Shown here: positions 52,701 through 61,292 of the stretch, one piece after another
Position numbering within the stretch: position 1 is the stretch's first letter
How the letters are laid out: every line of letters begins with the position of its first letter
Position numbers and translations under genes: made by a program
DNA from: Thalassospira indica
GTDB taxonomy: Bacteria; Pseudomonadota; Alphaproteobacteria; Rhodospirillales; Thalassospiraceae
Direction: 5' to 3'
Length of the DNA: 64,000 nt
NCBI RefSeq assembly: GCF_003403095.1
Contig: NZ_CP031555.1
Span: forward strand, 682,001 to 746,000
The notes under the pieces: model-generated
The model's input: only the letters and a program-made list of their open reading frames with translations
Databases searched by the model: none
Told to the model about the DNA's origin: nothing

Positions 52701-53743
52701 TTGAAGATCGCCTGACCGATCCGGGCACCAGCCCGCGGATCTCCAACATCGAAGTCATTGATGCCGGTAACGGGGATGACATCATCGATCTGACCAGTGA
52801 CACGCTGTCTTATGGTGATGTCACCATCCTTGGCGGTACCGGCGATGACATCGTCTGGAGCAACGCTGGCGATGACGTGATTGATGGCGGTGCTGGCAAC
52901 GACACCCTGTGGGGTGGTTCGGGCGCTGATACGATCACCGGCGGTGCTGGTCAGGATGTGCTGAATGGCGGTGCGGGTGATGATGTCCTGCAATACAACG
53001 CCGATGGTGTCTGGGATAACAACTGGTACGCCGTCAACAATGGATCGCCCGGCGAAGATGGTCATCAGAACGACAGTGGCTGGGGTCATCACCATTTCCA
53101 TGGCAATGGCTGGGGCCATAATGAAGGTGGCGACACTGGCACTGGCGAGACCGTCAATCTGGGTGGCTATAACCAGTCGAATGATGTCTTCGCCGGTGGC
53201 GAAGGTGTCGACACCCTGAAAATGACCAGCGGCAATGACGCCCTGTTCCTCGATGATGACGTCAGCGACGGCGATGCCAATGTCCGCATCAGCGGGATCG
53301 AAGTGATCGAGGCCGGTGACGGCAACGACATCATTGATCTGACCAGCGACACCGAAAGCTATGGCGATGTCACCCTTGATGGCGGTGCCGGTAACGATAC
53401 GCTTTGGGGCAATGCCGGGGATGACCTGTTGCTGGGTGGCTCGGGCGATGACCATCTTTATGGCAGTGCCGGTGATGACACCCTGACCGGCGGCACTGGC
53501 TGGGATACCTTCCAGATTGGTAAAGCCGATGGTCATGACATCATTACCGACTTCAAGCCGGGCGAAGACATCATCGATCTGTCGGAGTGGAACTACAACA
53601 ACTTCAACCAGGTCCTCAATGACATGCATCTCGATACCGATGGCAATGTCGTCATTGAACTGGGCAACGATGCCTCTGTCACGCTGATGGGGGTCAATGA
53701 TCCGGACGATCTGGATGCCGATGACTTCGGTTTTGGCAACTGA
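31742..53743 (+). CDS. Giant RTX calcium-binding protein, type I secreted
   Basis: A single frame of 7333 residues, roughly 0.7 MDa by rough estimate. Apart from about 50 N-terminal residues it consists of hundreds of RTX nonapeptides (GGxGxDxLx), which bind calcium outside the cell and fold as beta-rolls. Between them are: a Ser/Gly/Glu/Thr-rich linker (32760-34150), twelve copies of a module beginning xTDFxxxxDxIDL and ending in LxGV, five copies of a second module, and one unique insert (47880-48480). It has no signal peptide; the C-terminal [11 protein letters not shown] end and the adjacent exporter and adaptor genes point to type I secretion. The start is TTG with GGGAG eight bases upstream; no ATG is available in frame nearby. 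No protease, lipase, Ig-like or retention domain was recognised. A surface layer, motility or matrix role is possible; the function is unknown. Confidence 0.93.
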   Translation: MVSPANQDDGVGITDTDIDQVLDDRAEGDSAAVKNDSGAGSSGEGNSQSAATQVFTNIQNVIGTAYDDVLVGDGGDNTLIGGEGDDILESGEGEDVVTGGKGRDTFVLQSGFEQTTITDFNIDEDELALGDLGVDSVSELMALASEDASGNAFIVFATGEKVIFEGVSKVELANVTLVDVPQINEVSVATKGGDAASTDGEANVIEGGSGDDIIIGSDGDDVILPGGGADSIDGGAGEDTLSFDGASDGVRADLSQGSSTDATGANRTSFENIENLRGTSGNDVLTGDSGNNSLSGGDGDDTFAVSDGADAIDGGAGENTLDYSQSDQGVEVNLESGAGRVNDAQDTSSQSDTGTATDGAASGDATGDSDTETGSGSTGETGSAASGETSGDGATGASGSEGTTQSDGGTDSDSSGSGEATTGDPVTETGSTGSSEAQEDTTSGEATSGDSESAGETGSTGDSASETPTDGGSGDASGSEATGNETGASSGEASGSTDGGSTTGETVSGETEPSTGGSDAGDATGGEEASGSDSAEVVDGSDTGSGAGSEAGAGSETSGEGSSGGETSGEAGSDSASAGSGEDTLGSGDTEGGATDTGSTDSSDAAGEGAEQPVDEATGETSGGEAAGAGASSGEAETSEETAGDEAGAESPAGETSPNTEDNTGTGAQAGAEAGAETSAETAESQAGSETTGAGSDETPAEGSGETGSGDGAADGDQASDAGSTSGETAGQETTGEETASGDTTEGGEAGTAPEGDAGQETSGDAASGEDATGGETTGGADAEADGDVTDADDGDSSAFDNNPSGAADVVQGDDETDTLGGASGNDTLQGNDGDDTLEGGAGNDLLQGGGGNDVLRGESGNDILQGGDGSDSLFGGDDDDVLQGGAGNDLLVGGSGNDVIAGGSGDDFLRGGQGDDHIQGGSGVDTVSYSDADSAVTVDLANETATGGAGNDVVQMVENVVGSDFDDHIAGDDADNVLEGGAGIDTLTGGAGDDTLTGGSGADDFELTENFGNDTITDFAGSEDIIDLSKLGIQDFAILQSMMSDDGNGNTVIDFGDQGTLTLEGVSSDSLNADDFRGFGRIFETEDNDVGAGTDGNDALYGYGGDDTLSGGGGDDVVSGGYGDDTVSGGAGNDTLRGQEGFDTVDYSGANGGVQVDLGAGTATGADGNDVLDRIENATGSAYDDELYGDNGVNVLRGGAGNDTLVGRGGNDTLDGGEGDDLFVGEEGNDTLIGGEGSDTLDLSARESGQEVYLGDGSARDGQTGETDTLIGVENVITGAGDDTVVASSDANVISTGDGDDTIRGVGGNDTIDGGDGNDTVSFGNESGLNVDLANGTATMGSGTAQLSNIENITGSANNDVISGDDGANTLSGMAGDDTISGGGGDDVLSGGAGNDTVDYTDVDGGVTVNLSTGTATGDGNDTFSGFENVVSGSGNDIVYGNAVDNIIDTGDGDDTVFGSAGDDTLIGGDGNDTLSYNAGVTGPGSAVTVDLEAGTVSGNDFTDVISGFEKIEGSSASDTMLGSGGDDIFLGGAGNDTIDGRGGDDTLSGGSGADTFVVTTDSGNDLVTDFDPTNDIIDIQGVDGLELFSDVADFIGEDAAGNATITVGDAVITLEGVNPDSLTYANFKGIRSLEGTEDRDVLIGTDRSDVISAKEGNDTVSGGAGNDTIDGGDGNDVITGGTGTDTITGGAGNDVISGGAGNDDLDGGEGNDTLSYQGADGGVVVDLETGEASAPDGTDTIANFENVTGSSFNDTLAGDDTANVIDGGAGNDILDGRDGDDVLNGGSGNDTMSGGAGNDTITGGLGSDTVTYADASGGVSVDLASGSASGADGNDTLDSIENIVGSDFEDILTGDQSNNVIEGGAGDDTISAGGGNDIVSGDEGADTFVFGAETGRTVITDFDPAEDKIDLAGFNVPNFEALKKMLGTDSSGNAVITINDSTIVLNGVSPEDLTAENFIDIDSLGATQGDDVLQGSSAAEIIDGLSGNDTITGGAGDDTIYGGSGNDTISGGSGQDVIDGGDGEDTVDYSAGGGVSVNLETGVGGVGNEDTLIDIENVLGSNQNDTIIGNDGANTLSGGAGNDILSGGAGDDVLLGGLGNDRLTGGEGDDTVLGGAGNDILSGGLGNDVLVGGAGTDIADYSDADGSVTVDLSQGTASGAAGNDTLEGFESVQGSDHDDTLIGDAANNTLSGGAGDDVLDGGAGDDLLIGGAGSDTIEGGEGTDTISYAGGSSVNIDLAEGTATNADGTDSISGVENVIGSDDADVITGDAANNIINAGEGADTITGGAGDDTLTGGAGADVYVVGPDDGTDTITDFAVGEDQIDISALGVDTYGALYEMMTENENGDLVIDFGEGTSMVLEGVGLDDITANNFIGVRDIVGTSGDDTMSGTDGQDTMSGLDGNDIIDGLEDDDSIFGGAGDDTLIGGQGNDILDGGDGVDTVDYSDETGNITVNLQSGTATALSGNDTIRNVENVVAGAGNDALTGSDADNILIGGEGDDVLEGLGGDDTLSGGVGNDTASYANANGGVTVDLAAQTASGAAGDDALESFENVIGSTHNDMLTGDAGANTIDAGAGNDSLVASGGNDVLRGGVGVDTVDYGTATGGITADLGAGTVTGLGNDTLSGIENLSGSAFDDTITGDQGNNVLSGEDGDDILSGGGGNDTLLGGAGDDTLSGGSGSDLIDGGDGIDTVDYSDAESGVTLDLGAGIPDSVTGDTVLNVENAIGSGQDDTITGSDADNTILTGAGDDTINGSAGDDVIDGGAGQDVVDYSNSETGVDVDLEAGSTDKADGTDLLSNIEDVIGSDANDSISGSDAANTLSGDVGDDTIDGRAGNDLIAGGVGDDTLSGGAGIDTVDYSAAAGGQNVDLAAGTATGADGNDTISGFENVTGTDYDDTITGNDANNVILGGAGDDMLTGGAGNDVLNGGEGNDSFAGELGDDTYIGGAGTDTLDYSDAASGLTINVGSNTAIGDDTGRDTFSGIERIIASDHDDTVTGGAGNDVIDGGAGDDTISGGVGTDTLDGGEGEDTLSFAVDAGVSADLQTGVISTGDKVSNFENISGSTGADTLRGDGGRNTLSGDAGNDVLDGRAGDDVLLGGAGNDTLRGGVGSDTIDGGVGNDTLDLGDLSGNQTVDFTNGSATDGTDIDTFANIENVIMGDGDDLIIGDGNNNVIDAGNGDNSVDAGAGNDVVTTGDGADIVDGGTGDDTINTGAGADTVSGGEGNDVISSGEGADSVDGGAGNDTVNTGDGADTVLGGEGDDVISSGSGDDLVEGGAGNDIISGGAGADTLDGGAGNDTLQSGAGDDRLIGGEGFDTASYIDSQSAVTVDTSNNTVSGTATGTDTLEGIEAIRGSEFNDTFIGGAQSDTFIGGAGDDTFDAGAGNDILTLGEGADQVIFNPGDGQDTVTDFNPLADTIDLTSFNIAGYGALEKMFGTDANGDVTITFDSGDTITLQGVTPSELSADNFIGVEVQLGSENADEMIGGSGDDIINALEGDDTIDGGAGNDRLIGGEGNDTVDGGIGNDTLVGNAGSDLLRGGDGNDTADYSTEGAGIVADLDEGTVTGGDGDDVLEGIENVTGTLFDDTLSGNDENNTLTGLTGDDTLVGGAGDDVLDGGEGSDTADYSSADQGVTVNLAAGSATGQGNDTLIDIENVVGSDFNDKIAGDESNNTISGGAGGDAINAGAGNDVIDGGEGIDEISGGSGDDIIDGGTGGDILLGEAGNDTISGGEGDDIVEAGAGSDWVYGDVGDDILDGGNGENDIDTVDYSNVDAGVTVDLVKEYATGGGGDDIVRNFERVIGTDYTDTLIGSDGINTLDGGSGNDTLVGGSGDDVLITGEGEDLIVLAPGGGHDTATDFDVEKDIIDLSAYGIEDYATLRDQMADDENGNAVITLGDGDSITLEGVSVDDLGQKNFFGYDAIFGTEFEDDITGSQISDEIHALESDDIIDGQAGDDDIYGDEGNDTLIGGAGDDTLRGGDGSDTADYSDTTEDVTVDLGAGTATGEAGNDTLESIENVTGGNGDDVLIGDENANILDGGAGNDTVFGNGGDDTLIGGEGEDILSYEDAESGVNADLDAGTATGGAGNDSIDGFETLIGSDHDDTLAGGETDNVIDGGAGNDTLSGGAGNDTLIGGEGDDIVDYSDQTDGVVVDLENGTGKATDGTDTLDGIEGATGGAGDDTLTGSTGDNVLNGGAGDDTLSGGAGNDTLAGGEGADLIDGGAGDDVLSFEGDSVAADGDTTDHVGSPTTDGTGEVADISGKSLSDDSFVGGDGNDTLVAGSGDDAIILDRDHENGAANPSIADIENIDAGDGNDVVDLTSNTHAYGDVTVDGGAGDDTIWSNDGDDVLLGGEGADNINGGAGNDTLDGGAGDDVLDGGAGSDTINGGAGNDTIAAGAGDDILIGGDGDDTLDLSGADGATIDLGAGTASSDETGSDSISGFENVIATDGDDTITGSSGNNTIDAGAGNDTVTLDGGNDDIDGGDGIDTLDLSDTTGGVNVDLAAGTASGANTGSDTIANFENVTGSNDADVINGSDDANIIDGGAGNDTLDGGLGDDTLSGGEGADTFVFEDGTDTDLVTDFDLTSDTISLPDLGISAWTDLQPLLSDGPDGAVITLPSGGTVTLSGVAVGDLTPDHFTGIDNIGTPGEDTLGGGDGDDSVDGGGGNDSVDGGDGNDTVDGGDGDDSVGGGSGNDSVGGGSGNDSVGGGGGNDTVDGGDGNDTVDGGDGNDTVGGGSGDDTVIGGGGNDTLGGGEGADTLDGGDGDDILQFEADRTGQAGDETDHAGSPGVDGTGDIADLEGLGLSDDQFDGGEGRDTLVGTSGGDAIILDNDHADGSNAPSISGVEVIDTGDGDDVVDLTSQTDSYGDVSVDAGTGDDTVWTNEGNDSISGGDGNDHINAGTGNDIVDAGAGNDTVVGDAGNDTLSGGDGFDTLDMSDVDADVAVNLQDGTAHSSETGDDVISGFENVTTGAGDDTVTGSSANDTISTGAGADTIDGGDGIDLIDGGAGNDVISDGAGSDLVLGGAGDDTVIAGAGNDSLDGGDGTDTLNMSNATGGAVVDLGAGTASSAETGNDQFSNIENATTGAGDDQITGSSGDNVINAGAGADTIDGGAGDDTVAGGAGADTFIFADGTDNDVVSDFTRGEDKISIDDLGIENWGDLVPLLSENSNGDAVLNLPSGGTVTLVGIGLSELSADDFTNIADGATPNDDILSGTDDDDTIDALAGDDTVAGGAGDDTLLGNDGADTLDGGTGNDSLDGGAGNDTLSGGEGDDALTGSADNDELSGGTGDDTLDGGAGDDVLNFDVDGTAISGDTTENTGSPGVDGTGDIADISGKNISDDTFIGGEGNDTLDMTDGSDALVLDGSKLGDGQTTTPTTETRTFGLTESASSADVQAAWSDANLYAFDFGTSYVDGDGKLNLAAADDAVNFDGNGIGNDGGGIAGGQINHDAQSGESEAIVVDLGSDASTATVQVSNLMAGEGGGEIGSWQAFDADGNLVASGTLDDSTVNYSSNGVGTATINATDGSGNAIEFRYIAFESEPYANGSTGSDSSDFFVRSISFDTTVDETTTDGARLDGVEVINAGSGDDVVDLTSDTISYGDVTINGGAGNDTLWGNAGDDTINGELGHDNLDGGAGNDYLDGSYGDDIINGGVGDDTLQGGIGDDTLRGGAGNDIIVGGADQDVVMYDDATSGVDVDLANYTATGGAGNDAIYHVENVIGSDHEDTIAGDAKSNILDGGAGDDTLSGGAGNDTLVGGDGNDTADYSNASNPVNVDLATGTAKVGTTETDKLSSIEDLIGSNGNDRLSGSDDNNTLTGGLGNDILSGRAGDDLLEGGAGDDILDGGEGNDTINGGDGSDVITAGAGADIVDGGAGNDTVMAGAGDDTLAGGEGDDTLDLSDATSDATVDLVAGTASSSETGNDTISGFENVIGSAAADTIAGDAANNTIASGDGADVVDDGAGNDVVDAGAGNDTLMASSGDDTLDGGDGEDTLDMSAANGATVDLSAGTATSAETGTDTISNIENVIGSDGDDVLTGSSGANTLLGGAGDDTIEGGAGGDYLDGGDGRDTISYEGSDAGVEIFLGDTDAHTHNPGEDGRAFGGDAVGDILANFEKVIASAHDDYVYGNSQNNEVDLGAGNDTFDNVETDISEDTVDGGAGNDVIWTGDGADTLIGGEGNDTLHGERGDDYLDGGAGNDTLYGDQGNDTIDGGAGDDVIHTGSGADVVQVTSLIGDKVVMDFNTSVDQISLDALDISTWSELAPLLSEVNGNTVIDLGDQGSVTLRGVRLNDVSSDMFVGIENDGGPTQFDDVLLGTSEDDYIDALAGDDTVDGGAGNDTLNGMEGNDTLSGGDGNDTITGGSGNDVISGGSGNDSLEGNEGDDVIEGNAGDDTLIGHAGNDVMDGGGGDDYIDGMEGDDTITGGDETDTIYGSAGNDSLDGEGGDDVLYGGDDNDSIAGGADNDLLSGDAGNDTLDGGAGNDTLLGGDGDDTLLGGDGDDVLSGGNGNDLLDGGVGNDTLTGTDGTDTLLGGSGNDTLDGGAGDDTYTGGTGADEIIVSNNSGNKVVTDFSINEDKINLASLDIDDWGDLQEQMTQVGNDTVINLNGQGTLTLVGISMSQLKADMFVGVEQASGPTPYDDLLYGTSNNDTIAALAGDDTVYGLNGQDTISGMEGNDSLYGGDGDDTLSGDDGNDLIEGGSGQDSITGGTGDDTLDGGSGDDRVWGGDGADTITGGQGQDKLYGEAGNDTINGGTGDDSILGGAGNDVIDGGENNDRLYGGDGDDTIEGGNGDDKLYGGAGNDTLMGGAGHDSLVGGAGRDTASYANSTTAVAANLESGTASSSVGNDKLSSIEDLIGSNFNDYLFGDDGANLLSGLDGNDILGGDDGDDTIWGGDGNDSINGGRGSDLIDAGAGDDYIEYQKDASWTGSYAAKNVGDPGMDGTNEQINLSGYNRSEDIIDGGSGTDTLAMTSGNDALFLEDRLTDPGTSPRISNIEVIDAGNGDDIIDLTSDTLSYGDVTILGGTGDDIVWSNAGDDVIDGGAGNDTLWGGSGADTITGGAGQDVLNGGAGDDVLQYNADGVWDNNWYAVNNGSPGEDGHQNDSGWGHHHFHGNGWGHNEGGDTGTGETVNLGGYNQSNDVFAGGEGVDTLKMTSGNDALFLDDDVSDGDANVRISGIEVIEAGDGNDIIDLTSDTESYGDVTLDGGAGNDTLWGNAGDDLLLGGSGDDHLYGSAGDDTLTGGTGWDTFQIGKADGHDIITDFKPGEDIIDLSEWNYNNFNQVLNDMHLDTDGNVVIELGNDASVTLMGVNDPDDLDADDFGFGN
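32760..34150 (+). repeat. Ser/Gly/Glu/Thr-rich low-complexity linker
   Basis: About 460 residues made almost only of Gly, Ser, Glu, Thr, Ala and Asp, with many SGET, GETG and SGD pieces and no RTX motif. It separates a short first RTX block from the main body. It should be disordered and strongly acidic. Confidence 0.85.
45697..46060 (+). repeat. Near-identical 27-base tandem RTX repeats
   Basis: About a dozen successive nonapeptides of the type [19 protein letters not shown] and close variants run without interruption. They are more alike than repeats elsewhere in the gene, which suggests recent expansion. Confidence 0.8.
47880..48480 (+). other. Unique non-RTX insert domain in the giant protein
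   Basis: About 200 residues that do not repeat elsewhere: [40 protein letters not shown], then [40 protein letters not shown] and [13 protein letters not shown]. The alternation of short strands suggests a beta-sandwich, possibly carbohydrate binding. This is the best candidate for a binding function in the protein. Confidence 0.6.
53060..53130 (+). other. His/Trp/Gly-rich patch near the C-terminus of the giant protein
   Basis: The segment [20 protein letters not shown] has six histidines in twenty residues and replaces the loop found in the preceding, otherwise similar copy of the second module (52510). It could bind transition metals. Confidence 0.7.
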
Positions 53744-53769
53744 TCAAGGATCATAAGTCTGATCGAATA

Positions 53770-53806
53770 AAAACGGGCGCTCATCATGACCGCCCGTTTT
53801 CTTTTT
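53770..53806. terminator. Bidirectional terminator after the giant gene
   Basis: AAAACGGGCG (53770-53779) pairs perfectly with CGCCCGTTTT (53791-53800), followed by CTTTTTGG. It would end the giant gene on the plus strand and dusC on the minus strand. Confidence 0.9.
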
Positions 53807-53829
53807 GGATATTTCGCAAGACTGACCGG

Positions 53830-54828
53830 CTACTCCGCAGCAATCAGGTCACTCGTCCGTTGATTTTCCGGTAAGGCCATATCGTGCCGCAGCTTGGCCC
53901 GCAGCTCATCAATCGCGCGGATGCGTTTGATCTCGTCAAAACAGGCTTCACCCTGGGTGTGGCTTTTGCGGATCAGGGCCATCCATTGCTTGATGCGCCC
54001 GGCCTGATGATTTTCCGACGCACCATCTGACGCCATCAGATCGCAATAGGCCAGCAACATGGACAGAACATCGGCCCAGCTTTCCTTGGGCAGGTGTGAT
54101 CCGCCTTCAAATGCCTTGATCCGGTTGGCAAGGTCCGGGGCGGCAATGGCGCCCCGGCCGATCATAAAGCTGTCGCAGCCCGATATATCGCGGCATTTCT
54201 GATAATCCGCGACATCCCAAATCTCGCCATTACCGGTCATGCCGATTGAGATGGCTTCGCGAATGCGCGCAAGATATTCCCAATGCGCTGGCGGTTTGTA
54301 GCCTTCCATCTTGGTACGCGCATGCACGGTCAGGTGCTGCGCGCCGCCGGCCTCAACCGCACGCGCGATATCAAGGAACATCTCCTTGTCGGAATAACCA
54401 AGGCGGACCTTGGCACTGACCGGGATGTGACCTGGCACCGCACGGCGCACGGCCGAGACGATTTCGTATAGATTTTCCGGGCATTTCAAAAGCGATGCAC
54501 CGGCTTCGCGTTTGTTCACCGTCTTGGACGGGCAGCCGAAATTGATATCAATTCCCGGCGCGCCAAGCTCAACCGCGACAACGGCATTTTCGCCCATCAG
54601 TTCGGGATCATGACCCATCAACTGAACCAGAACCGGCACACCCGACAGGGTCTTGCCACCGTTCAATAGTTCCGGGCAATAGCGATGAAACACATGGGCG
54701 GGAAACAGGTTTTGCGATACGCGTATAAACTCGGTGACGCACAGGTCAAACCCGCCGGTCGCGCTCAGCAATTGCCGAACGCGCCAGTCAACAAGTCCTT
54801 CCATTGGTGCGAGCACCAGATGCGTCAT
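53830..54828 (-). CDS. dusC: tRNA-dihydrouridine synthase (DusC-like)
   Basis: The 332-residue FMN enzyme starts at ATG 54828 (MTHLVLAPMEGLVDW). It has the catalytic cysteine in NFGCPSKTVNKREAGA, VSAKVRLGY, LTVHARTK, GNGEIW and MIGRGAIAAP, all Dus features. The APMEGL N-terminus and DFDLCVTEFIRV-like region fit the DusC branch, which reduces uridine 16 of tRNA. A TTG three codons upstream is an alternative start. Confidence 0.9.
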   Translation of the reverse strand: MTHLVLAPMEGLVDWRVRQLLSATGGFDLCVTEFIRVSQNLFPAHVFHRYCPELLNGGKTLSGVPVLVQLMGHDPELMGENAVVAVELGAPGIDINFGCPSKTVNKREAGASLLKCPENLYEIVSAVRRAVPGHIPVSAKVRLGYSDKEMFLDIARAVEAGGAQHLTVHARTKMEGYKPPAHWEYLARIREAISIGMTGNGEIWDVADYQKCRDISGCDSFMIGRGAIAAPDLANRIKAFEGGSHLPKESWADVLSMLLAYCDLMASDGASENHQAGRIKQWMALIRKSHTQGEACFDEIKRIRAIDELRAKLRHDMALPENQRTSDLIAAE

Positions 54829-55162
54829 CGCGATCAATTCCGGTTTCAGAAAATCAGTTGGCGGCTTTTAGCATAAATGGACTAAACCTGTCGGTGAAAA
54901 ATCACAGATCAGCCTTGCCGTTGCGCTCGCAGGCCGTGAAAATTTCTCCGGCCTAGATCAGGTTCTCTAGGCCACTTCTGAAGGCTTTCGGGTGCTCAAG
55001 GAGCGTCTTGAACAGACCGCTTGCTGATACTTTCGGGTTAATCTTGATCCATGTCTTTGAATTTATGCATCGCTTGGTGCTATATCATTACCCACGTGAA
55101 TGTCAGAGGCACCAAGCTTGCCAATATGACGTCGCCGATATCAAAATAAGGAGGATCGTGGG
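54829..55162. other. Gap between dusC and the 50-residue gene, with inverted repeats
   Basis: No gene was found. GGCCTAG (54950-54956) and CTAGGCC (54967-54973) form a perfect hairpin with a ten-base loop. A second perfect inverted repeat, GCTTGGTGC (55072-55080) and GCACCAAGC (55109-55117), with 28 bases between, lies 46 bases before the small gene and may fold in its leader. Confidence 0.45.
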
Positions 55163-55315
55163 ATGCTGTATATCGTAGAAAAAGCCCTGGATGAGCTCGA
55201 ATCCGTGCCGACCGAAAAGCGCGAAGGCCTCAAGCATCTTGATCAGGAAATCAACGATGCGGTCGAAAAGCTGAAAGTCCTGAAGGAAAAGCTGAAAGCC
55301 GCTGAAAACAAGTAA
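55163..55315 (+). CDS. 50-residue helical protein of unknown function
   Basis: The protein runs MLYIVEKALDELESVPTEKR and continues to a C-terminal coiled coil (EINDAVEKLKVLKEKLKAAENK is read over its last 22 residues). It is charged and without cysteine, and should be one or two amphipathic helices. AAGGAGG (55149-55155) stands eight bases before the ATG, the strongest ribosome binding site in this part of the window, and a terminator follows, so it forms its own small transcription unit. I do not recognise a family. Confidence 0.75.
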   Translation: MLYIVEKALDELESVPTEKREGLKHLDQEINDAVEKLKVLKEKLKAAENK

Positions 55316-55338
55316 GCTCAGCGTACCATTCAGAAGTC

Positions 55339-55374
55339 AAAGGCCGTACCGTTCCGCGTGCGGCCTTTTGTTTT
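55339..55374. terminator. Bidirectional terminator
   Basis: AAAGGCCG (55339-55346) pairs with CGGCCTTT (55361-55368), followed by TGTTTTG. It serves the 50-residue gene and, in the other direction, meaB, whose stop is at 55377. Confidence 0.85.
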
Positions 55375-55376
55375 GC

Positions 55377-56432
55377 CTATTTCGCGACAGTCTTGATCAG
55401 GCTCAGCAAGTCCTCGACTGCGGCAGTCGGGTTGGTCGTGCCTGAAAGGACTTCAGATTCAAGTGCCTTAATTCGGCTTGCGACGTCATCGCGGGCGGTA
55501 AAGGTTTCAAGCAACCGGTCGCGCAACATCGTCCACATCCAGTCATGTTGCTGACGGGCCCGCTTGGCGGCAAATTCGCCTTCCTTTTCCATAACGGTGC
55601 GATGCTGGTTGATCAGATCCCAGATGTTATCAAGCCCGTCATTGATCAGACTTGAGACCATCACCGACTGTGGCCGCCAATGTTTGCTGCTTGGCTGCAT
55701 AATCCGCAAAGCTGAGGAATACTCACGTTTGGCCTCGCGCGCCTTTGCCGGGTCTGCATCGGCCTTGTTAACCGCGATCAGATCGGCAATTTCCAGAACG
55801 CCTTTCTTGATGCCCTGAAGCTCATCGCCCGCACCGGGCAGCATGAGGACAAGGAAAAAGTCCGTCATCTGCGCGACCATGGTTTCGCTTTGCCCGGCCC
55901 CGACAGTTTCGACCAGAACCACATCAAAACCGGCCGCCTCACACAGCAGGATGGTCTCGCGCGTCATGCGATTGACCCCACCCAGATAGCCGCTGCTAGG
56001 CGATGGGCGGATATAGGCATTGGGATCAATCGACAGTTCGTTCATCCGGGTCTTGTCGCCCAGAATGGAACCACCCGACCGGGCACTGGTCGGATCAACC
56101 GCCAGCACGGCGACTTTTTTGCCTGCCTTGGTCAGGTTTTTGCCAAACGCCTCGATAAAGGTTGATTTGCCGACACCGGGCACGCCGGTAATGCCGATGC
56201 GCTGCGATCCGCCCGTTTTGGGCATCAATTCGGCCAGAACCGCCTGCGCCTGTTCGAAATGTTTGGGATTGCGGCTTTCGACCAGGGTGATGGCGCGTGA
56301 TAGAATGGTGCGGTCGCCTGCCAGAACACCCGCAACGATTTCATCGGTCGAAAGCACACGCCTGCGCACAGCCTTGCGCGGGCTGACTGTGCCGCCCGAT
56401 CCTGCAGGTATGGTGCGCAGTGTTTCTTTCAC
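55377..56432 (-). CDS. meaB: MeaB, methylmalonyl-CoA mutase GTPase chaperone
   Basis: The 351-residue G3E GTPase has the P-loop GVPGVGKST, AVDPTSARSGGSILGDKTRM, the switch region VETVGAGQSE, and NKAD for guanine specificity. MeaB protects and reloads the cobalamin cofactor of methylmalonyl-CoA mutase. It is 68 bases downstream of mutB and completes a mutA-mutB-meaB operon. Confidence 0.95.
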   Translation of the reverse strand: MKETLRTIPAGSGGTVSPRKAVRRRVLSTDEIVAGVLAGDRTILSRAITLVESRNPKHFEQAQAVLAELMPKTGGSQRIGITGVPGVGKSTFIEAFGKNLTKAGKKVAVLAVDPTSARSGGSILGDKTRMNELSIDPNAYIRPSPSSGYLGGVNRMTRETILLCEAAGFDVVLVETVGAGQSETMVAQMTDFFLVLMLPGAGDELQGIKKGVLEIADLIAVNKADADPAKAREAKREYSSALRIMQPSSKHWRPQSVMVSSLINDGLDNIWDLINQHRTVMEKEGEFAAKRARQQHDWMWTMLRDRLLETFTARDDVASRIKALESEVLSGTTNPTAAVEDLLSLIKTVAK

Positions 56433-56500
56433 CAGGCGTTCCTTGAATTTGGCAAATTATCCATGCCAGCAAAGCGTTGAGCCTTGGCAGGAAGGGGCCG

Positions 56501-58654
56501 TTAAGCCGCTTCCTCACCAGACTGATTAAGCTTTTCTAGCAGGTCGCCGGCGGCTTCGGCAATGACCGTTCCGGGCGGGAAGATGGCTTCCGCCCCGGCT
56601 TCGAACAGTTTGTCGAAGTCCTGCGGCGGGATCACACCCCCGGCAACAATCATGATGTCATCACGCCCCAGCTTGTCCAGTTCAGCGCGAAGCTGCGGCA
56701 CAAGGGTCAGGTGACCGGCGGCAAGCGAACTTGCACCGACGATATGAACATCGTTTTCGACCGCCTGCTTGGCGGCTTCTTCCGGGGTCTGGAACAGCGG
56801 GCCAATATCAACATCAAAGCCAAGATCGGCAAAGGCAGTTGCGATCACCTTCTGACCACGGTCATGACCATCCTGACCCATCTTTGCGATCAGGATACGC
56901 GGACGGCGGCCTTCGTTTTCTTCAAACGTTGTGATCAGGCGATCGACCTTGGCCAGCGCCTCATTATCCGCACCGACTTCGGTTTTATAAACACCCGAGA
57001 TGGATCGGATGACGGCCTGATGACGGCCATAGACCTTTTCAAGCGCATCGGAAATCTCGCCAACCGTGCATTTGGCACGCGCGGCTTCGACGGCCAGTTC
57101 AAGCAGGTTGCCATTGCCACCATCGGCCGCATTGGTCAGTGCAGTCAGGGCACTTTCAACAGCAGCGTTGTCGCGCTCGGCCCGCAGACGTTCAAGCTTG
57201 GCGATCTGCTGACGGCGGACTTCGGCGTTGTCGACCTGAAGCACATCAACCGGGCGATCATCGGTGACGCGGTATTTGTTCACACCAACAAGGGTTTGAC
57301 GGCCGCTATCGATCCGGGCCTGTGTGCGGGCAGCGGCTTCTTCGATGCGCATTTTCGGAATGCCGGCTTCAATCGCCTTGGCCATGCCGCCCTGTTCTTC
57401 GACCTCGGCGATATGGGCCCATGCCTTTTCGGCCAGATCGCGTGTCAGGCGTTCGACATAGTACGAACCACCCCACGGATCGATGACATTGGTGGTGCCG
57501 CTTTCCTGTTGCAGGAAAAGTTGCGTATTACGCGCAATCCGGGCCGAGAAATCGGTCGGCAATGCCAATGCCTCATCCAGCGCATTGGTATGCAGCGACT
57601 GGGTGTGGCCTTGCGTTGATGCCATCGCCTCAACACAAGTCCGGATGACGTTGTTAAACACGTCTTGTGCGGTCAGCGACCAGCCCGATGTCTGGCTGTG
57701 TGTGCGCAAAGACAATGATTTCGGGTTCTGCGGATCGAACTGTTTGATCAGCTTGGCCCAGATCATGCGGGCCGCGCGCATTTTGGCGATTTCCATGAAA
57801 AAGTTCATGCCAATCGCCCAGAAGAACGACAGACGCGGCGCGAATTTATCAATCGGAAGACCGGCGGCCTGACCAGCGCGGGCATATTCGATGCCATCGG
57901 CCAGCGTATAGGCCAGCTCAAGATCGGCGGTCGCCCCCGCTTCCTGCATGTGATAGCCGGAAATCGAGATCGAGTTGAATTTCGGCATGTTTTGCGAGGT
58001 AAAGGCAAAGATGTCCGAAATGATCCGCATCGAGGGCTTCGGCGGATAGATATAGGTGTTGCGCACCATGAATTCTTTGAGGATGTCGTTCTGAATGGTG
58101 CCCGAAAGCTGTTCGTGCTTTACACCCTGTTCTTCAGCCGCCGCAATATAAAGCGCCATGACAGGCAACACGGCCCCGTTCATGGTCATGGAAACCGACA
58201 TTTCATCAAGCGGGATGCCGTCAAAAAGGGTGCGCATGTCATAGATGCTGTCAATTGCCACACCGGCCATGCCAACGTCACCGGCAACACGTGGATGATC
58301 ACTGTCATAGCCACGGTGGGTGGCCAGATCGAAGGCAATCGACAGGCCTTTTTGACCAGCAGCCAGGTTGCGGCGATAGAACGCGTTGGATTCTTCGGCG
58401 GTCGAGAACCCGGCATATTGGCGGATCGTCCAGGGACGCTGCACATACATGGTCGGATAGGGGCCACGCAAAAATGGCGGCATGCCCGGCATGGTACCCA
58501 GGTGATCAATGCCATCCAGATCCTTGGGGCCATAGGATGATTTGACATCGATCCCTTCAGGCGTCGTCCAAGGCGTGCTGTCAAACGGGTCTTTGGCCCC
58601 GGCAGAAGCACCATCAAACAGTGGCAGGTCAGAGAAATCAGGAATGCGGGTCAT
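56501..58654 (-). CDS. mutB: Methylmalonyl-CoA mutase large subunit
   Basis: The 717-residue catalytic subunit interconverts methylmalonyl-CoA and succinyl-CoA. It has the TIM-barrel start [21 protein letters not shown] and the C-terminal B12-binding domain with the cobalt-ligand motif in [14 protein letters not shown] (DxHxxG). It follows mutA by two bases. In this window it would take the propionyl-CoA arising from methionine through MdeA and MdeB, after carboxylation by an enzyme encoded elsewhere. Confidence 0.97.
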   Translation of the reverse strand: MTRIPDFSDLPLFDGASAGAKDPFDSTPWTTPEGIDVKSSYGPKDLDGIDHLGTMPGMPPFLRGPYPTMYVQRPWTIRQYAGFSTAEESNAFYRRNLAAGQKGLSIAFDLATHRGYDSDHPRVAGDVGMAGVAIDSIYDMRTLFDGIPLDEMSVSMTMNGAVLPVMALYIAAAEEQGVKHEQLSGTIQNDILKEFMVRNTYIYPPKPSMRIISDIFAFTSQNMPKFNSISISGYHMQEAGATADLELAYTLADGIEYARAGQAAGLPIDKFAPRLSFFWAIGMNFFMEIAKMRAARMIWAKLIKQFDPQNPKSLSLRTHSQTSGWSLTAQDVFNNVIRTCVEAMASTQGHTQSLHTNALDEALALPTDFSARIARNTQLFLQQESGTTNVIDPWGGSYYVERLTRDLAEKAWAHIAEVEEQGGMAKAIEAGIPKMRIEEAAARTQARIDSGRQTLVGVNKYRVTDDRPVDVLQVDNAEVRRQQIAKLERLRAERDNAAVESALTALTNAADGGNGNLLELAVEAARAKCTVGEISDALEKVYGRHQAVIRSISGVYKTEVGADNEALAKVDRLITTFEENEGRRPRILIAKMGQDGHDRGQKVIATAFADLGFDVDIGPLFQTPEEAAKQAVENDVHIVGASSLAAGHLTLVPQLRAELDKLGRDDIMIVAGGVIPPQDFDKLFEAGAEAIFPPGTVIAEAAGDLLEKLNQSGEEAA

Positions 58655-58656
58655 GG

Positions 58657-60705
58657 TTATTTCTCCCCCTGTGCGCCAAGAAGATGATCAAGCGCGGTAC
58701 CACAAATGCCAAGCACATCAGCACCTACAAAGACAAATTCATCAATGCCAGAAGCCTCGTAGTCGGATCGGGCATCGCCGGGATTGCCAGCAAGATAAAC
58801 AAGGCTGGCACCCTTGGATTTAAGGGCCTTGGCAACGTCTGTCGCCATTTCGGCATATTGTTTGTCCGAGCCACAGATAACGGCGATTTTTGCCCCACTC
58901 TCAGCAAAGGCGTTGGCAACGCCATCCGCATCGGCAAAGCCGTTATTGCTGATCGCCTCAACGCCGCCAGCTTCAAAGAAGTTGCGCGCAAAACTCGCGC
59001 GTGCGGTGTGCTGGGCGACCTTGCCAAGATTGGCCAGGAAGACCTGCGGGAAGGTGCCGGTCTTGGCCTTGTGTGCATCGGAACGCTTGCGAAGCGCCTC
59101 GTAACTTTCGGCAAGGCGATGGGCTGGCAAAGCACCGATACGGGTCGAAGCACTGGTGCCATAAAGATCGGTAAACATATGGCCGATGGTGGCCCCGTTG
59201 CGTGCGGCCTCAATCATGGAGGCAAGTGTTGTACCGACCGTGCCATCAAACTTGGTCTGGCGGCACTTGGCATCAGCAACGATTGCCTCAAGGTCGGGTG
59301 TTTCGCATTCAACCTTGGCTTCGGTGATATTGGGGAATTCCGAAACACCGGTCAGCGGATCACGGCGCGTCGACAGGCGTTTTTCACGTGCGTTCCTGAT
59401 GGTTTCGATCTCGGTTTTCAGGCTGCCATTGGCAAGCGCGCTCAGAATGCCGCCCGATTTTTCAAGCGACTGGAATTTCGACCAGGCCGTTTTCGCCAGT
59501 TCCTTGGTCAGGTTTTCAATGAACCACGAACCGCCCGCCGGATCGATGACCCGGTGCACGTTGCTTTCTTCCTGCAGGATCAGTTGGGTGTTGCGCGCAA
59601 TGCGGCGTGCAAAGCCATCAGGCAGGCCAATCAAATGGTCATAGGGCAGGCAGGTCACACTGTCTGCCCCGCCAAGACCGGCGGCAAAGCTGGTTACCGT
59701 GGTGCGCAGCATATTGACCCACGGATCAACCTTGGTCATCGCCATTTCGGCCGACACCGCATTGATGGTGATTGTCGCATCCTCGGCACCCGATGCCGAA
59801 AGGATGCGGCTCCACATCATGCGAAGGGCGCGCAGCTTGGCGATCCCGGCAAAGAAGTCGGTGCCGATGGCGACGTTAAACACCATTGCACCAGCGGCCT
59901 GATCAACCGCCATTCCGGTATTGGTCAGGGCGCGAAGATATGTCACCCCGCTTGCCAGAAGGCATGCGAGTTCCTGACCATCGGTGGCACCGGCATTATA
60001 GTAAGGGGCCCCATTGACCGAAATCGCGGTCGCCAGCGGGAACAGATCAATCAGCTCAACCGCAACATTGGCTGCGTGATCAACCGCATCCTGTGCCCCG
60101 CAGGGCAGGTTGCCGGTCGCAGCCAAGGTGCCAATCGGATCCATGTTAAAGGCCGGTGCTGCTTCGTCGGCACCCTCGGAATTTGCAATATGGGCAGCCA
60201 ACAGGACAGCTGCCGGAACACCTGCCGCACCGGCATCAAGCCCGATGGTGGCAAGGTTGGTATAAACGTCTTCAAGGGCGGCATCGAGATCCGCCAGACA
60301 ATGAATGGCGATGCCATCAACACCAACCTCGGCAGAACTGATTTCCCGGCCGTTCCGTGCGGCGGCATCAAGCTTGAGCGTGACCGAGGTCGCGCCATTT
60401 TCAAGGTCTTCAAGGATCGCAGCGTTGGTGGCCTTGGGATCGGGATGGGTGTGCAGCTGGCGGATGTCCCAACCGGTGACAGTTTCGCGCGGCTCGACCG
60501 TGGCATTCAGAACTTCGTGGATTAACCGGGTCGCATCATCCTGATCGTCGCTGGTATAGATCGGCTGAACGGCAAAACCATCAAGCGTGTTTGTCACAAG
60601 TTTCTTTTCGAACGGCGCGCCTTTAAGCGCCTCTTCGGCAAGCTTGCGCCAACTTGCATAATCAGCGGATGGAAATTCTGATGCGAGCTTTAGCGGGTCG
60701 GACAT
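58657..60705 (-). CDS. mutA: Methylmalonyl-CoA mutase small subunit
   Basis: The 682-residue protein is the non-catalytic partner of MutB. It shares the mutase fold ([21 protein letters not shown]) but lacks the DxHxxG cobalt ligand in its C-terminal domain; the region [19 protein letters not shown] stands in its place. The start ATG 60705 ([11 protein letters not shown]) has GGGAG upstream. An open reading frame continues upstream to 61029 but runs through the cobalamin riboswitch and is not coding. Confidence 0.94.
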   Translation of the reverse strand: MSDPLKLASEFPSADYASWRKLAEEALKGAPFEKKLVTNTLDGFAVQPIYTSDDQDDATRLIHEVLNATVEPRETVTGWDIRQLHTHPDPKATNAAILEDLENGATSVTLKLDAAARNGREISSAEVGVDGIAIHCLADLDAALEDVYTNLATIGLDAGAAGVPAAVLLAAHIANSEGADEAAPAFNMDPIGTLAATGNLPCGAQDAVDHAANVAVELIDLFPLATAISVNGAPYYNAGATDGQELACLLASGVTYLRALTNTGMAVDQAAGAMVFNVAIGTDFFAGIAKLRALRMMWSRILSASGAEDATITINAVSAEMAMTKVDPWVNMLRTTVTSFAAGLGGADSVTCLPYDHLIGLPDGFARRIARNTQLILQEESNVHRVIDPAGGSWFIENLTKELAKTAWSKFQSLEKSGGILSALANGSLKTEIETIRNAREKRLSTRRDPLTGVSEFPNITEAKVECETPDLEAIVADAKCRQTKFDGTVGTTLASMIEAARNGATIGHMFTDLYGTSASTRIGALPAHRLAESYEALRKRSDAHKAKTGTFPQVFLANLGKVAQHTARASFARNFFEAGGVEAISNNGFADADGVANAFAESGAKIAVICGSDKQYAEMATDVAKALKSKGASLVYLAGNPGDARSDYEASGIDEFVFVGADVLGICGTALDHLLGAQGEK

Positions 60706-60835
60706 GGTTTCTCCCGGCTTGGTTGGCTCCGGCCTGTCTGCGACTCCATATGGGTCGGGGCACGGAACGCTTCCAAATTTTATTCTACTACGGATTCCCA
60801 GTACCCGGTACACCCCGCCCGGCCCATTTCGTACC

Positions 60836-61012
60836 AAGAAAACATCATCGGTATCCTGACTCGCGCAAAAGCCTTGAAAAATGGCTCTGCACTTACAGTT
60901 GCGGGGGCAGTTCCGGGCTTGGCCATAACGCCGTAAGGCAGGGCCGCACCGGATTCCCGACCATGTTTTCCGGTCACATTCGCGACATGGCGGTTTATAG
61001 CACCTGTCCCTA
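60836..61012 (-). ncRNA. Cobalamin (B12) riboswitch upstream of mutA
   Basis: Read on the minus strand, the conserved blocks appear in order: ACAGGTGC (61008-61001), GGGAATCCGGTGC (60958-60946), CGGAACTGCCCCCGCAACTG (about 60915-60896) followed by TAAG, AGAGCCA (about 60888-60882) and GAGTCAGGATACC (60862-60850). This is the standard order of the cobalamin riboswitch, with a compact central part. It ends about 130 bases before the mutA start. The expression platform is not obvious; GTACCGGGTAC (60806-60816 region) could form a hairpin nearer the gene. Confidence 0.9.
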
Positions 61013-61018
61013 ATTCCG

Positions 61019-61044
61019 TAAATAGGCATGGAAATACCTATTTA
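61019..61044. promoter_or_regulatory. Palindrome upstream of the riboswitch
   Basis: TAAATAGG (61019-61026) and CCTATTTA (61037-61044) are a perfect inverted repeat with a ten-base spacer, seven bases before the riboswitch. It is well placed to be an operator at the mutA promoter. No family could be assigned. Confidence 0.5.
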
Positions 61045-61292
61045 GGCGAATAAGCCCCCTTATAGATCAGGTTTCCGTAACGTTATGTCTTCGCAGACAT
61101 TGAGTTTTGTTGGCTTGCTTGCTGTGTGTGCGATGCGTGGCCGCGATCATTGCGGCCTTATACTTTCGCGGTAAAAGTGCAAAGCCGGGGTGAAGCCGGA
61201 ACATTGCGTGGCAGAAATTTGGCGGGTTTAACCAATTTGACATTTTCGTCTGGCAATTTGGGCTTGTCTCAAAACTCGGAGTATCACCATCC
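61045..61292. other. Gap before the receiver gene, with two hairpins
   Basis: ATGTCT TCGC AGACAT (61085-61100) is a perfect tetraloop hairpin and GGCCGC/GCGGCC (61139-61157) is a second hairpin followed by TTATACTTT. Together they could be a short RNA or a leader. No gene was found. Confidence 0.35.

Larger units (their letters stand above)
44440..53420 (+). repeat. Five copies of a second module (GxDAxxL ... YGDVT)
   Basis: Copies start near 44440, 46060, 47665, 52510 and 52985. Each has a GSPxxDGT-like piece, then a SGxDAxxLD strand, a (R/S)ISxIEVIDAGDG turn, VVDLTS and (S/A)YGDVT followed by a TxWxNxGDD RTX turn. The third copy is split by the unique insert at 47880-48480. All copies lie in the C-terminal 40 percent of the gene. 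Confidence 0.8.
32051..53743 (+). repeat. Twelve copies of the TDF/LxGV module in the RTX protein
   Basis: Each copy is about 75 residues: a D-rich turn, (T/V)xDF, a D-x-I-D-L strand, about ten residues with L or F pairs, then GNxVI, TLxGV and a closing F-x-G. Approximate DNA starts: 32051, 34750, 36410, 37408, 38640, 41930, 43270, 45450, 47140, 50430, 51410 and 53500. The last copy is the C-terminus itself, so the same unit that ends the protein also recurs inside it. Confidence 0.85.

Noticed and set aside
31742..53743. CRISPR-like or satellite array because of the dense 27-base periodicity.
   Set aside because: The period is that of RTX nonapeptides in a continuous reading frame; there are no constant repeats with unique spacers.
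58621..60525. 634-codon plus-strand frame opposite mutA.
   Set aside because: It is the complement of a well-supported mutase gene, with no recognisable domain.
60706..61029. Upstream in-frame extension of mutA by about 108 residues.
   Set aside because: It reads through the cobalamin riboswitch, has no family match, and the ATG at 60705 has a good ribosome binding site.
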